Shown in pieces: positions 22,011 through 33,616 of a DNA stretch of 64,000 bases; positions within the stretch are counted from its first letter, which is position 1; each line of letters starts with the position of its first letter. The notes beneath the pieces were generated by a model, which saw nothing but the letters and a program-made list of their open reading frames with translations, made no database searches and had not been told where the DNA came from. Origin of the DNA: Calamus simplicifolius. Its lineage: Eukaryota; Streptophyta; Magnoliopsida; Arecales; Arecaceae. The DNA lies in NCBI GenBank assembly GCA_900491605.1, contig UESW01001504.1:439700-503699 (forward strand), in the 5' to 3' direction. A program made the translations under genes and the position numbers.

Positions 22011-22410
22011 AAGGGTTAAGTCCCTATTTTGTCTCATCTTCAGATTTTGGCACGATCGAATCTATTTCGCTGTCTCCCTGAACTTTCAGCTGGGTTGATA
22101 CATCCGCGAGTTTTCTCTCTAACATGTTATATGGGGCAGCCCTACACTACTTCCATAAAGCCTAAGTGGCTAAGCCTAACAATTGCAAGACATTTTGGGG
22201 AAATAACTACTTAATGGCCTACGAAAGAAAGGGCAAGAGAAGAATGAAGTTTTTGACAAAGTACACTTATCAAATTTATTCAAAGGCACAAGCAGTTGGA
22301 AAAGAAAATTGAAATTTATTCATTAAATGAATCTCTTATTACAAAGGAATTTCAAGTGCACCATGGCATCAAAAATAAAGAATCTCCTATATTACAAAAG
22401 AGCAAATAAC

Positions 22411-25391
22411 CTAAGGCTCAACTGGTGCTACGCCTTCTTCAGAGGGAGCTGGAGCAGGCTGGGTTGGCTCTTCTGTGGCATGTGAAACTTCAGCCGAATC
22501 TACATCTTCGATCTCTTCAAAGTCAATGTCCAAGGTGCCTCTTCGAACTCAGCTTCAGCGGACAAATGAAACACCACGAGGGATCTACCGACGAAGGAAC
22601 GCAATACCCCTCTTCTTTTTATGAATGAAAGGTCTAGAGTAGAGTATTATTGGGCAATCCTCTGACGCATCTCCTTTGCCGCTAACGAATAGGCTTTCTT
22701 GGAAAAAAAAACTTATTCTCCTCAATAAATTACCCGATCTCTTATTCTTCTTCACTGCTAGGGCAGCTTGGTTATCATCCTTGGCCACTTGGTGCCGATG
22801 CTAGAACACTGCAAGCGACACGAGGATAACTCCTCGGTTAGCATCTTCATCCTCTCTGCCGCCCTGGCCTCATTCTTTTATCCAAGAAACAAAGTCAATT
22901 TCATCAAAAGCAACGATACGGTGGAATGAATGAAGAACATACCTCGACAACGGCCTCGGCCTGCTAGCGGCCCTCTTCTCCGCTTCTGCAGCCTGCTTCT
23001 AAAGCTTCTTCTTCTCCTTCTTGTATTAGTGGAGCTTCCTCAAGGGATGCTCTAGCTTCGCCCGATCCTCTCCTACCTTTTGTTGTGCGGACGTAAGATC
23101 GGCTATAGCACTGACAGCCTGTCGTTGGCTGAATTCAAACTTGCGACCTTTGTCAACAAGTTTCTTATTCAATATACTTATATTTTTTGTGGCCTTCATC
23201 CAGATCTTCAACAATTCTGACCGGGCCTCCTCGGCCGATTTATTGGCCTCCTCGATCAATTTATTAGCCTTCTTGGCCGACTTATTGTCCTCCTCAGCCG
23301 ATTTATTAGCCTCCTCAAGCTCAGCCCAAGCCTTGGTTAGCTCTTCAGAAAGCTTGGTGACCTCACTTAATGCCTAGTCCCGAGCCTCCATCGCCGAGCT
23401 TAGACGCCCGTATAACGCCTTCTGAAGGATTATTGCCTGCAAAAGAATAAGGCAAGTAAGCTCAAGACAATTGGTTTATCTAGAAGAAGAAAAGCATTCT
23501 TACCTGAAAGGCATAAATGTTCACGTCCCTCAAGAGGTCAAGATTCGTGACTCCGAACAAATCCTCCAAATCATCGGGGACCTCAAACCTCTCGACCATG
23601 AAGGATATAGTATCTAGGTTGGCTTTATCACAATCCACTCCCGAAGGACCTTCTCTAGAATGAAAGATGGAGCGGAATAGCTGAAGCTGTGACCTCAGTG
23701 ACCTCATCTTAGGATCAAGGGTTGGTGGTCAGGGAACATCAACCCCTCCACCGAGAGCCCCTCTTGACCCTTGGCACTTCTCCCGACCTCTTTCCACTCC
23801 TCGAGGAGAGGCTCCTTCATAGATGGAGGAATAGCATCATCGCTCACCGTAATGGCCGCCTCCATCCCCTCAGACTCAGCTATCCGCTTTATTTGATGCT
23901 GATCGTCGAGAGTAAACTCGATTGGGATATTAAAGACCGGGTACAAGAACTTATTTATCGAAACATTTTCTTCTTCATAGAACTAGTCTCTCAACTCCAT
24001 CAGGTGGATACTCTTCGGCTCCTAAGACAGCACTAACTACAAGCTCTGCTGCACCTTCACCGACTCTTTTTCCTCTTGGGCTGAAGCTTCAGTCATGGCT
24101 TCCTTCATCATCTCTTCTGTTAGTGTCGGAACAAAGGCATGGCTCTGTCCTGAATCTTCCTGGCCACCCCTTCTCGGAGAGCTCGAGAAGCTGGGTCTCA
24201 CCCTTTTCTTTGAAAGACTCAGCAAGAACAAAGAAGAATCATGGCCGAGTTTGGCCTTCTCCTTTTGGTCAAGACTCGGCGAGGAAGAGGAAGACTTGGA
24301 ACCAGGCTTCGCCCTCTTTTTCGATGAGCTCGACAAGGTCAAGTGCAGTCGCTTCTCGCCCCTCTTCTCACTTGAGCCATCCTTTGAGGTCTTTCCAGGC
24401 TTAAGGCCAATGCTTGGATCCTCATCAACTGGGCCCTCATCGAGTGCCAAAGCCGTTGCCTCACGGTGGAGGACCTGGTCACGTCGAGTACATCACCACC
24501 TCGATGCTTTTGCCTTTCTTCTTGCTCGAGTTGCCCTTCAGCATCTTTCTCATCCAGGATCCAAGATTTGATCCGGCCATTGAAAACAGAGAACAACCAA
24601 AAATTAGTCATGCCTCGGCTAGTAAGGATGAAGTTCAAAAGGATAGGGATCGTACTCACCTCAAAATCGATATTACTGAGGTCAGCATTGAAAAACACAT
24701 TCTCAGCCAAGAGAATCCTGACTAAAAGCGCATTTCCATTGGAAAGCACCTTGAGGTTGTTGATCTCCTGCATCGACAATCGAGGAGCCCTACTCAGGTC
24801 CTCGAAAAACTTTTTCCATGATGGGGGAAGAGATACTCACCTCGAGGTTCCAATAGACAACGAAAAAGCGAGGTTTCCATCAATTGATAGAGGATGGAGC
24901 CTCCAATGCCCTTTTGAATGTCCTCTGGGGTTCGATATAGGGTCAGGAGGAGTTCAAGATGATGTTGTGACATGCCCAGAACAAAGGCGCCATCATCATC
25001 ACCCCCACCAACTGGCACATGAAGATGAACCCCCACGATGTGCCACCAACTGTTCGAGCCACCGTCGAGGGGCAAATGCTGTAGAACTTCATCACCCCCT
25101 TGATAACTGGATGAAGAGGGAGGCAGACTCCCACCTTGAAGCATTCCTTGTAAAAGAAGGTTCCGAACTCCAGTTCATTCATCACCCTCTGCTCAGGACC
25201 CAACACTCGCAGTTTGTAGTCATCGGAAATCCAATATTCATGTGGATCCTCTCTAGATCTGTCGGAGTCATTGTCGAAGCTATGTGGGTCGAGTACTCCA
25301 TATCGAACGACAACGGAGCTGGCCATGGTCTCTTCATCTGAAAACACTTAACCTCAAAAGGAAGAGTTGCACCAAAGGTTTGAAAAGACAT
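22411..25391 (-). pseudogene. gypsy-1 antisense ORF with putative gypsy-type transposase domain (PF04195-like)
   Basis: Read on minus, a likely start is the ATG at 25391 (MSFQTFGATLPF). The first domain contains TPTDLERIHMNIGFP, YKLRVLGPEQRVMNE, FYKECFKVGVCLPLHPVI and SWGFIFMCQLVGV, a pattern of the putative gypsy-type transposon family. A Ser/Lys-rich linker follows (24450-24037), then a coiled-coil segment (23377-23026, with EEANKSAEEARSELLKIW), and an acidic/Pro-rich tail ending at a stop at 22411-22413. Several frame changes break it. The orientation, opposite to pol, is a known trait of this lineage; the protein's function is unknown. Confidence 0.8.
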
Positions 25392-25670
25392 GGCTGTGAA
25401 AGATAACAGCCTCCCCTTTTTTAAAGCCATTGCACGAAGAGACATAACGTTATTAGAGAGAAACCATAAGAGTGTGACCCTTTGGTTCAAGCATCGTGAT
25501 CTTCGACTCTGCCACGTGCTGTTCTGCCAATCGCCCTTGATCGAGTCCCGAAGAGGCTTCTCTCATCTGACGGGCTGGGATGAAGGCACGGCGGTTCGGC
25601 ATTTATGGCATCATTATGGCGCATCTCTTTGAATCCCGCCTTTACTAATGAAATTCGGCCACCAAGACTT

Positions 25671-26046
25671 TACTCCCTATACCCAAAATTAAATTTTGGA
25701 ATAGGGAGTGGGGAGTAAGTGATGCAGGGTAAAAAAGTCTCCGCATAAATAGGTAACGTAAGTAGATAAGTTGATATGGGTAGGTGAGTTGGGCCCACAT
25801 TAGAACTACGATCGACCCTCGAAAGTCAAAGAATGACCCACCGACTTTCACCTTGGCATCTCCACCCAAGCCTTACTAGACCGAGCTTCACCAACCTAAC
25901 CTCGGCTGATCGAGCTTCACCGAATCTCACTCCCAAGCCAGAGCGACCGAACCTCGACAATCGGGAGCCACCCAATCGACCCTCCTCTCTAATCGACCTT
26001 CGGCCCTTGTCGAATATCTCGATCATCATATCACTAGAATCACAAG
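25671..26046 (+). repeat. gypsy-1 polypurine tract and partial 3' LTR
   Basis: The purine-rich tract GGAATAGGGAGTGGGGAGTA (to about 25717) precedes TGATGCAGGG at 25720, the inferred LTR start. It resembles the layout before the gypsy-2 LTR (ACTAGGAGTGGGGGGCATG then TGTTGAGGG). The LTR is cut at 26046 by a copia LTR scrap. Confidence 0.65.
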
Positions 26047-26121
26047 TGTTGGCCCCGATGACAACCCAGAGGGGGGGTGAATTGGGTTCTTTAAAATTAG
26101 CCTTTTAAAAATGTTTTGCTT
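26047..26121 (-). repeat. SIRE-like copia LTR tip
   Basis: TGTTGGCCCCGATGACAACC followed by a G-run and GTGAATTGGGTTCTT matches the LTR end seen at 16451, 39734 and 48769. Only about 75 bases are present before the N at 26122. Confidence 0.85.
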
Positions 26122-26122
26122 N
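26122..26122. other. single ambiguous base (N) at an element junction
   Basis: A copia LTR tip ends at this N, and an unrelated gypsy 3' internal region begins after it. As at 3468, a lone N coincides with an abrupt change of element. Confidence 0.7.
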
Positions 26123-26389
26123 TTGCGCAGGTTTGTCAAATACGCATCCCCAAATGCAGATCGCGCCACTTAAGCCTATACTCCCTATGCCCGAACCTAC
26201 GCTTCGAACTAGGAGTGGGGGGCATGTGTTGAGGGTTAGAATCGTCATTGCATTGATAACCGTGCGAAGAGGCTAAGATCAGCCCCATCCCTTCGCCCGC
26301 TACGATGCCCCCGAGGAACAGCTAAACTAATGTGGTCCGGCAGGCCATGCAACCCATGGCTCATTTTTTTCGGGTTTCCATAGCCCAAC

Positions 26390-26950
26390 CTTTCCGAACT
26401 ACCCGTAGCTCAACCTTCCCTGAGCTACCTATAGCTCGGCCTCCCCGAGCTCCCATAGCTTGGTTTCTCTGAGCTACCTATAGCTCGGCTTCCCCCGAGC
26501 TTCCCATGGCTCGGCTTCCCAGAGCTTCCCACAGCTCGTTTTCCCAGAGCCTCCATGGCTGGTTTCCCCCAAGCTTCCCATAGCTCGGTTTCCTCGATTT
26601 ATCGATGATTCATTTTCTCCGAGCTACCTATAGCTCGGCTTCCCCCAAGCCTCCCATGGCTCGGCTTCCTCCGAGCTCCCGTAGCTCGGCTTTCCCCGAG
26701 CTTCCCATAGCTCGGCTTCCCCGAGCTTCCCGAAGCTCGGCTCCTATGAGCTCCCATAGCTCGGCTTCCCGAGCTACCTATAGCTTGGACTTCCTGAGCT
26801 TCCACAGCTCGTTTCCCCGAGCTACCTGTAACTCAGCTTCCCCCGAGCCTCCCATGGCTCGGCTTCCCTGAGCTTCCCATGGCTCGGCCTCCTCCGAGCT
26901 TCCCAACGCTCGGTTTCCTCGAGCTTCCACAGCTCGGCTCCCATGAGCAA
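26390..26950. repeat. minisatellite of about 24 bases in the gypsy-2 U3
   Basis: Units of GAGCTTCCCATAGCTCGG plus CTTCCC and variants (GAGCTACCTATAGCTCGG and similar) are repeated about twenty times. Each contains a GAGC...GCTC inverted pair. Confidence 0.9.
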
Positions 26951-27192
26951 TCCGCGATTCGACACTCACCTCCATGGAACCCAACGCGAGAGAGCCTAGG
27001 CCCATAATAACAGAATCCCAAACGAAGAATCATGTTGAAGAGTGGTCTAGGATCTAATATAACTACCTGGGACCTACGCATCTATCAGATCTCAGGCCAT
27101 CAAAGAGCTCTCCCAGCCGTCGATCCCTCAACGAACAAGATACGGATCCCATCGGCCTTACAACGGCCTGATTCGATTCATCCCGTATCCTA

Positions 27193-28426
27193 TGATAAAC
27201 GCATAAATAATTATCATTAAACCTATTAATTAATAATTTAACGTACCTATTTTTATTTAATATTTTAATATTTTATATAATATTTTTGATAAACCTTATC
27301 AGTTTAAAGAGCTCGATTTTAGGGATTTAATGACGCAAACGACACTCAAATCGGAGTTAAGATGAGCCCGGAATTGATTTTTCATTTATTTATCTATTTA
27401 GCACGGATTTTAAAGCGACGTCGGCAAACCAAGTGCCGACTTCATCGTTTTCTCAGCCTTTCCTCTGTTTCCGCCGATTCTTCTCTAAATCCAATCTAAT
27501 CGTTTCCTCCATTAATTAAGGAATAAATAGATTAGAAGTTATAAAATTAGACGAATTAAATTCCTTTTGAATGAATTTGAATTTTATTGAAGATTTCTTA
27601 AGATTTTCTCACTTGATTTCATCGCTTCCGCACGGCTCTATTTTCTTAAACGATTCTTCTCCAAATCAATTTCTAACCGTTTCCTCTACCAATTAAAGAA
27701 TAGATTAGATTGAAAGTTATCAAATTGAATGAATTAAAATCCTCAAGAAGGAATTTAAATTTTATTGACGATTTATTAAGGATTTGCTTCGTTGCTTCCG
27801 TCTCTTTTTCTGTTTCTTCTCCGCGTCTTCTCAGCATCAAAGTTTCTATAAATAGCAGCGTGGGGAGTCCAATGATCTACATCCAGCGCGCTGCAGCCGA
27901 GGGAGTTTGGGGGTGGTGTTCATCCATGGAGTTATCTGCTCGTGCCGGTTTGGAGTCCGTTTGAAGAGCTCTGTTCCAAGCTGTTCCGTTGAAGAGGCAA
28001 GACTTCTGTTCCGATTGAAGACCCTGTTCCAAGAATTCCGTGGGTGCCCTGTTTCTGCTTGCTTCGAAGAGGGTCCGGTTTGGTTAGAAATTTATTATAA
28101 TCTGTTGCTTCTTAATGTCATAACTCTTTACTTTATATGAAATAAAATTTTTATTCATGATTAATTATTATTAAATTTAAGTGGAAATAATTTTAGACTG
28201 ATCTATTCTTTAAAGGGACGGGCCGTGATCTACGGGTACGGACCGCTCTTATAAGATAGACCATATCTTATTATTTTGCACTATTATTATCTACTTAGTT
28301 ATATTTAATTAAATTTATAAAATTATTTCAAGATAATCGCTAAAGTCCCTGTGGAATCGATCCCTTACTCTCGCTATCTAATAGTGAAATTAAGGTGTTT
28401 AAATCGTTGCGCTACGACACGCATCA
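27193..28426 (+). repeat. Athila 5' LTR
   Basis: The LTR is bounded by TGATAAACGC and ACACGCATCA. It contains a TATA box, CTATAAATAGCAGCG, near 27846. It is nearly identical to 35937-37180, including the phrase GGGACGGGCCGTGATCTA. Confidence 0.93.
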
Positions 28427-28432
28427 GGTTTT

Positions 28433-28450
28433 TGGCGCCGTTGCCGGGGA
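28433..28450 (+). promoter_or_regulatory. Athila primer binding site (tRNA-Asp type)
   Basis: TGGCGCCGTTGCCGGGGA lies six bases after the 5' LTR. It matches the complement of the 3' end of plant tRNA-Asp, the primer typically used by Athila elements. Confidence 0.9.
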
Positions 28451-29375
28451 CTTAAGTGTGTTATTTAAAAAAAAAATTAAAAAAAAATTAAAAAAATTTT
28501 AAAAAATTTAAAAAAATAAAAATATAAAAAAATTAGATTAATTTTCTCTTAATTTTTGAATAGTTATTATCTCTTTATTTTATTTCTTTAATTGTTAGAA
28601 TTTCTTATTTCCTTTTTAACATAAAAATTATAAATATAAAATAATTTATTTTCTGCAAAACTCAAAATTCTTCCATTGACATCTCATAATTTATTAGGAA
28701 ATTAGAAACTTAATCACAAAAATCTTTTTAAAAAAAAAGTAATTAGATTAATTTTGTTTGATAATTTCAAGAGTTGGACATCTGTTTGTTGCATAGCATT
28801 ATCATAATTAACTTTAAGGGCACAAACCCCTAATCAAGATAAGGTGGGGATTTCATCACCCTTCCTTGGCCCACAAACCACATCCTTCATTCTGCATTAA
28901 CCCAAACCTTTAATTCTAAAATTAATTAGACATCAGCCCCTAAGGAACTCGAGCTCAATAGGACAAGGCACCCAAAAGAGTTGGACCGGGTCGAGATTGA
29001 CTGCTTAACTGGTGTCTAGAAAAGGAAAGGAAAGTGGTTACTTAATTGGTTCCGTTCGCTTACCTAGTAGGCAACGGGGGGACCCCCACCAACCTTATCC
29101 TCAACTGGCTAGTTGATCAGCTAATTTTTGACTTGGAGGGCTCCAAGGCGGTCTTGGAAGTTAGGAGCTGTCTAGATCTAGGGTAAACCTAGAATAGAGA
29201 GTCTAATCTTTGCTAACTTGATTGCTAAGAATTATTAAACCCTAATTAAATTATTCATTGCTCTTAGTTTAGGAATCTTTTAGGATATTTTTTTAGAATC
29301 TCCTTCTTTTTCTTTTATTATAATAAATAAATAAATAAATAAAAATTGTTTGCTTTAGAGTCATTGGTAGGGTGT
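28451..29375 (+). other. Athila 5' leader
   Basis: Long noncoding leader between the PBS and gag. It begins with A-rich tracts (28460-28740) and contains no open frame of note. A long leader is usual in Athila. Confidence 0.7.
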
Positions 29376-31150
29376 ATGCTTGGTCGCCGATCGTTGCAAC
29401 CCAACCTTATACCCTTAGATCCTGAGATAGAAAGAACTATTAGAGCAAACAGACTTAGAATTATGGATCATAATAACGAAAATAATCAACCAAGACAGTT
29501 GAAAGAGTATTTCACTCCTTCAAGGTATACCTACTCTCCTGCATTCAAGTGCCTCCAGTAGAGGCTGCCCAATATGAAATTAAGTCAAGTGTAATCCAAA
29601 TGTTACCATCTTTCTATGGACTTACAAATGAGGATCCCTACAAACACTTAGATGAATTCTTAGAAATTTGCTCAACTGTCAAGATTCAAAATTTCTCCGA
29701 TGATGCACTTAGGCTTAAGTTATTCCCTTTTTCCCTAAAAGATAAAGCCAAGTATTGGTTAAATTCATTAGACACGGTTATAATTTCAACTTGGGATCAT
29801 CTTCAGAGAGAATTTCTTAAGAAATATTTTCCTATAGGAAAAACGAATCAAATTAGAAAAGCCATAACAAGTTTTTCCCAGACAGATGGAGAAATGTTCC
29901 ATGAGACATGGGAGAGATTCAAAGAACTAATTAGAAAATGTCCACATCATGCTATACCCAAATGGCAACTGGTTCAGTGCTTTTATGATGGTTTATCAGA
30001 AATAGGCAAATGGTTGATGCTTCATGTGGTGGGACATTTATGTTAAAAAATGAACATGAGGCTTGGCAACTCTTTGAGACATTGAGTGAGAATTCATTAC
30101 ATCATATGTCAGTTGCTCGTCGAGACCCTCCCGTAGAACCTAAAAGAGGTGGAATATATGAAATAGGTCATTCTACAGATATCTATACTAAGGTAGATGA
30201 ATTATCCCATAAACTTGATCGGATTCTACAAGTTGGAAACATCTCTTCCCCATCTACTCAATTACATGAGGTCTGCATAATTTGTTCGAGTCCAACCCAT
30301 TCTGTAGGTGAATGTCCAGCTGCATACCAATTTCCTGAACTTGTTCAAGAGCAAGCCCACCAAGCCCAAACCCGATTAGCTCCTAGAACAGGAAATGATC
30401 CATTTTCAAATACTTACAATCCTGGTTGGCGAAATCACCCAAATTTTTCTTGGAAACCTCAACCTGTACCAATTCATCGATCAGACCTAATTACCAAGAA
30501 ACCAATTTTAGAAACATGCCATATTCACAATATCCAAACATCCCACAACCTCCACCGAATAATCAGCCTACTTTTGAAGACAAAGTGTTACAAGCATTGA
30601 AAGGGCTAGAAATGAATACCCAAATCCTTCACTCCCACACACAATCTATTGCAAAACTAGAAACTCAGATAGGTCAATTAGCCACAGCATTCAGTAGAAG
30701 GGAGGAGGGTAAGTTACCTAGTCAGCCTATCGATAACCCAAAAGGACAATTCATGGCTGAAGGTTCCAATAGTCCTGACAAATTCCCAGAACATGCTAAA
30801 TCAGTCATGACTCTCAGAAGTGGAAAAGCATTGAACCCACCTGAACCAACCCAGAAATTAGAAGTGGCTAAACCAGAAGAGAGAAGAAATGAAAAAGAAA
30901 AGGAATTCAATGATCAAGCAATCATACCTAAAGCCCCATTCCCTAGTGCTTTAGAATCTCCTTTGCCTTCAGATAAGAAGAATATAAAAATGAATGAGAT
31001 GCTTGAGTTATTTAAGCAAGTCCAAATAAACTTACCTCTTCTCGATGCTATCAAGCAAGTTCCAGCTTATGCCAAATTTTTGAAGGATCTATGCACACAA
31101 AAACGGAAAGCCAAGATACAAATACCAAAAAAGATACATTTGACTGAGCA
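29376..31150 (+). CDS. Athila gag (frame-broken)
   Basis: The likely start is ATG at 29376 (MLGRRSLQPNLIPLDPEIER). The capsid-like retrotransposon gag domain follows: LPSFYGLTNEDPYKHLDEFL, LKLFPFSLKDKAKYWLNSL, FSQTDGEMFHETWERFKEL and then MVDASCGGTFMLKN. Downstream are CIICSSPTHSVGEC, a degenerate zinc-knuckle-like segment (about 30275), and a charged region with LRSGKALNPP. Frame changes near 29550, 30010 and 30480 split it into four open pieces. Each piece is open and conserved, so few events separate this copy from a continuous frame. Confidence 0.88.
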
Positions 31151-31179
31151 AGTCAGCTCAGTTGTTCAGCAAATAACCC

Positions 31180-31560
31180 CACCCAAACTAAAAGATCCTG
31201 GTACCCCGATTATATCATGTGTCATAGGAAACTTCACAATCAAGAAAGCATTATTAGATTTGGGTGCGAGTGTAAACCTTCTCCCAAGTTCAGTATATGA
31301 ATTATTCGGATTTGGAGAGTTGAAACCCACGACAGTAACACTACAATTGGCAGATAGATCAGTCAAAGAACCTCGTGGAATATTGGAAGATGTATTAGTA
31401 AAGGTGGATGAATTTATTTTCCTGTCGACTTCCTTGTGTTGGATATGGAATCTAGTGGTAATCCTAACCAAATTCCCATCATCCTTGGAAGACCTTTTCT
31501 AGCTACTGCTAATGCATGCATAAATTGTAGAACAGGTGTGATGGATGTATCTTTTGGAAA
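31180..31560 (+). CDS. Athila aspartic protease region
   Basis: The segment contains CVIGNFTIKKALLDLGASVN, where DLGA is the lineage's variant of the D-T/S-G-A active site. LPSSVYELFG, TVTLQLADRSVKEPRGIL and, after a frame change near 31425, PIILGRPFLATANACI complete the domain. It is expected to cleave the Gag-Pol polyprotein. Confidence 0.85.
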
Positions 31561-33616
31561 CAAGAAGATGAGATTAAATATTTTTAATGCTTCCCAAGGA
31601 CCACCTGTGTATGATTTAAATGAAGTAAACATGATAGAGGAAGTAGTAGATAAGAAATTCCAAAGTTTGATTGATTCGGATCCTTTACAAACATGTCTTA
31701 CACATTTTGGAATAGATGACTTTGATATTGATGAGTATACCAAAGAGATAAACATGTTATTAGAACCACCTAAGTTCGACACCATCCCGCCTTGGACTAT
31801 AAAATATGAACCACTTCCAACTAAACCAAGTCCTTTAATACCATCCTTGGAAGAACCACCCCAACTAGAATTGAAACCTCTTCCAGATAACTTAAAATAT
31901 TCATTCCTTGGACCCAATGATACCCTTCCAGTAATCATTGCATCTACCCTAACCTCTGAGCAAGAAGATAAATTGGTAGATGTACTTAAAGAACATAAAG
32001 AGGCAATTGGATGGACAATAGCTGATATTAAGGGAATTGACCCTTCCGTTTGCATGCACCATATTCATAGTGAAATTGAAGCCAAACCACATAGAGACAT
32101 GCAACGAAGGCTAAATCCAAACATGAGGGATGTTGTTAAGAAAGAAGTAGTAAAATGGCTTGATGCTGGTATTATTTATCCAATTTCAGATAGCCAATGG
32201 GTCAGTCCAATCCAAGTAGTACCTAAAAAATCGGGTATTACCGTGATTAAAAATGAAAAGGGCGAATCAATTCCTACTCGCACATCAACTAGTTGGAGAG
32301 TGTGTATAGATTATCGAAAGTTGAATGCCGTGACTAGGAAAGACCACTTTCCTTTGCCTTTTATCGATCAAATTCTAGAACGGCTAGCGGGACAAAGTTT
32401 CTTTTGTTTCTTAGATGGATATTCAGGATACAATCAAGTCCCAGTATTTCCTGCAGATCAAGAAAAGACCACCTTCACTTGTCCCTTTGGAACATTTGCC
32501 TTTAGACGTATGCCATTTGGTCTTTGTAATGCACCAGCCACATTTCAACGATGTATGATGGCCATATTTTCTGATATGATTGGTCAATTTTTGGAAGTAT
32601 TTATGGATGATTTTTCAGTCTTTGGTGCATCATTTGATAGCTGCCTCGAGAACTTGACTAAGGTACTGAAACGATGTATGGAAATGAATTTAGTCCTAAG
32701 TTGGGAGAAGAGCCATTTTATGGTTCGTGAGGGAATTGTGCTTGGACACATTGTTTCAGAGAGAGGTATTGAGGTTGATAAAGCCAAGGTTGAATTGATC
32801 TCAAATCTATCACCCCCAACCTCAGTTAAACAAGTACGATCTTTCCTTGGTCATGCTGGTTTTTATAGACGTTTCATCAAAGATTTCAGTAAAATTTCTC
32901 GACCATTGTGTAATTTGTTGACCAAGGATAGTTCTTTTAATTTTGATAAAGATTGTCTAACAGCCTATAACATCCTTCGAACTGCTTTGACCACTGCACC
33001 CATTATCAAGCCCCCAGATTGGACCATACCTTTTGAAATCATGTGTGATGCTTCTGATTATGCTGTAGGGGCAGTTCTAGGACAGAAACTCAATCGAGAA
33101 CCCCATGTAATTTATTATGCTAGCAAAACTCTTTCAGATGCACAAATGAACTATACTACCACTGAAAAAGAATTACTAGCAGTTGTGTTTGCCCTAGAAA
33201 AGTTTAGATCATATCTGTTAGGGTCTAAAGTTTTAGTTTATTCAGATCATGCAGCATTGAGGCATCTTATATCAAAAAAGGATACAAAACCCAGACTAAT
33301 TAGATGGATCCTACTACTACAAGAATTTGATCTAGAAATCTTAGATAAGAAGGGTTCTGAAAATATGGTAGCAGATCATATCTCTAGGATCTCAGTGGAA
33401 TACAATAAAGAAATAATCAGAGATAAATTCCCTGATGAGCAATTATTCTCAATTTCTCATAGCAGTCTTCCCTGGTTTGCCCACATTGTGAATTATTTGG
33501 CAACAGGAAAAGTACCTTCCCACTGGACAAACAAGAAAAAGATAGATTTTTCTCACAAATCAAATATTACTTTTGGGAAGACCCTGAATTATTTAAGTAC
33601 TGCTCGGATCAGGTGA
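31560..33616 (+). CDS. Athila reverse transcriptase and RNase H
   Basis: An open frame of 726 codons (31436-33616) covers the end of protease, a linker, RT and RNase H. RT motifs include WVSPIQVVPKKSG, WRVCIDYRKLN, FCFLDGYSGYNQV, FGLCNAPATFQRCM and the catalytic box FMDDFSVFG (a YxDD variant, about 32600). RNase H motifs include EIMCDASDYAVGAVLGQ, YTTTEKELLAVVFALEKF and VYSDHAALRHL, ending with LVADHISR-like MVADHISRI. It is uninterrupted across both enzymes and could be active in this part. It loses frame at 33616, just before the integrase. Confidence 0.93.

Larger units (their letters stand above)
17976..26046 (+). mobile_element. gypsy-1: Tat-lineage Ty3/gypsy, 5' truncated
   Basis: In + order the element carries the end of RT/RNase H, a second (archaeal-type) RNase H and an integrase. 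A noncoding spacer with tandem repeats and a hAT insertion follows, then a long ORF on the opposite strand, and finally a polypurine tract and part of the 3' LTR. The extra RNase H and the antisense ORF with a gypsy-type transposase domain are hallmarks of the Tat (Retand/Ogre-related) lineage. The 5' LTR, gag, protease and most of RT are missing; the left edge is the copia B LTR. The right edge is a copia LTR scrap. Confidence 0.85.

Noticed and set aside
24095..25341. Plus-strand frames of up to 291 codons in gypsy-1
   Set aside because: They are the reverse strand of the antisense ORF; the minus-strand frames carry the recognisable domain and linker composition.
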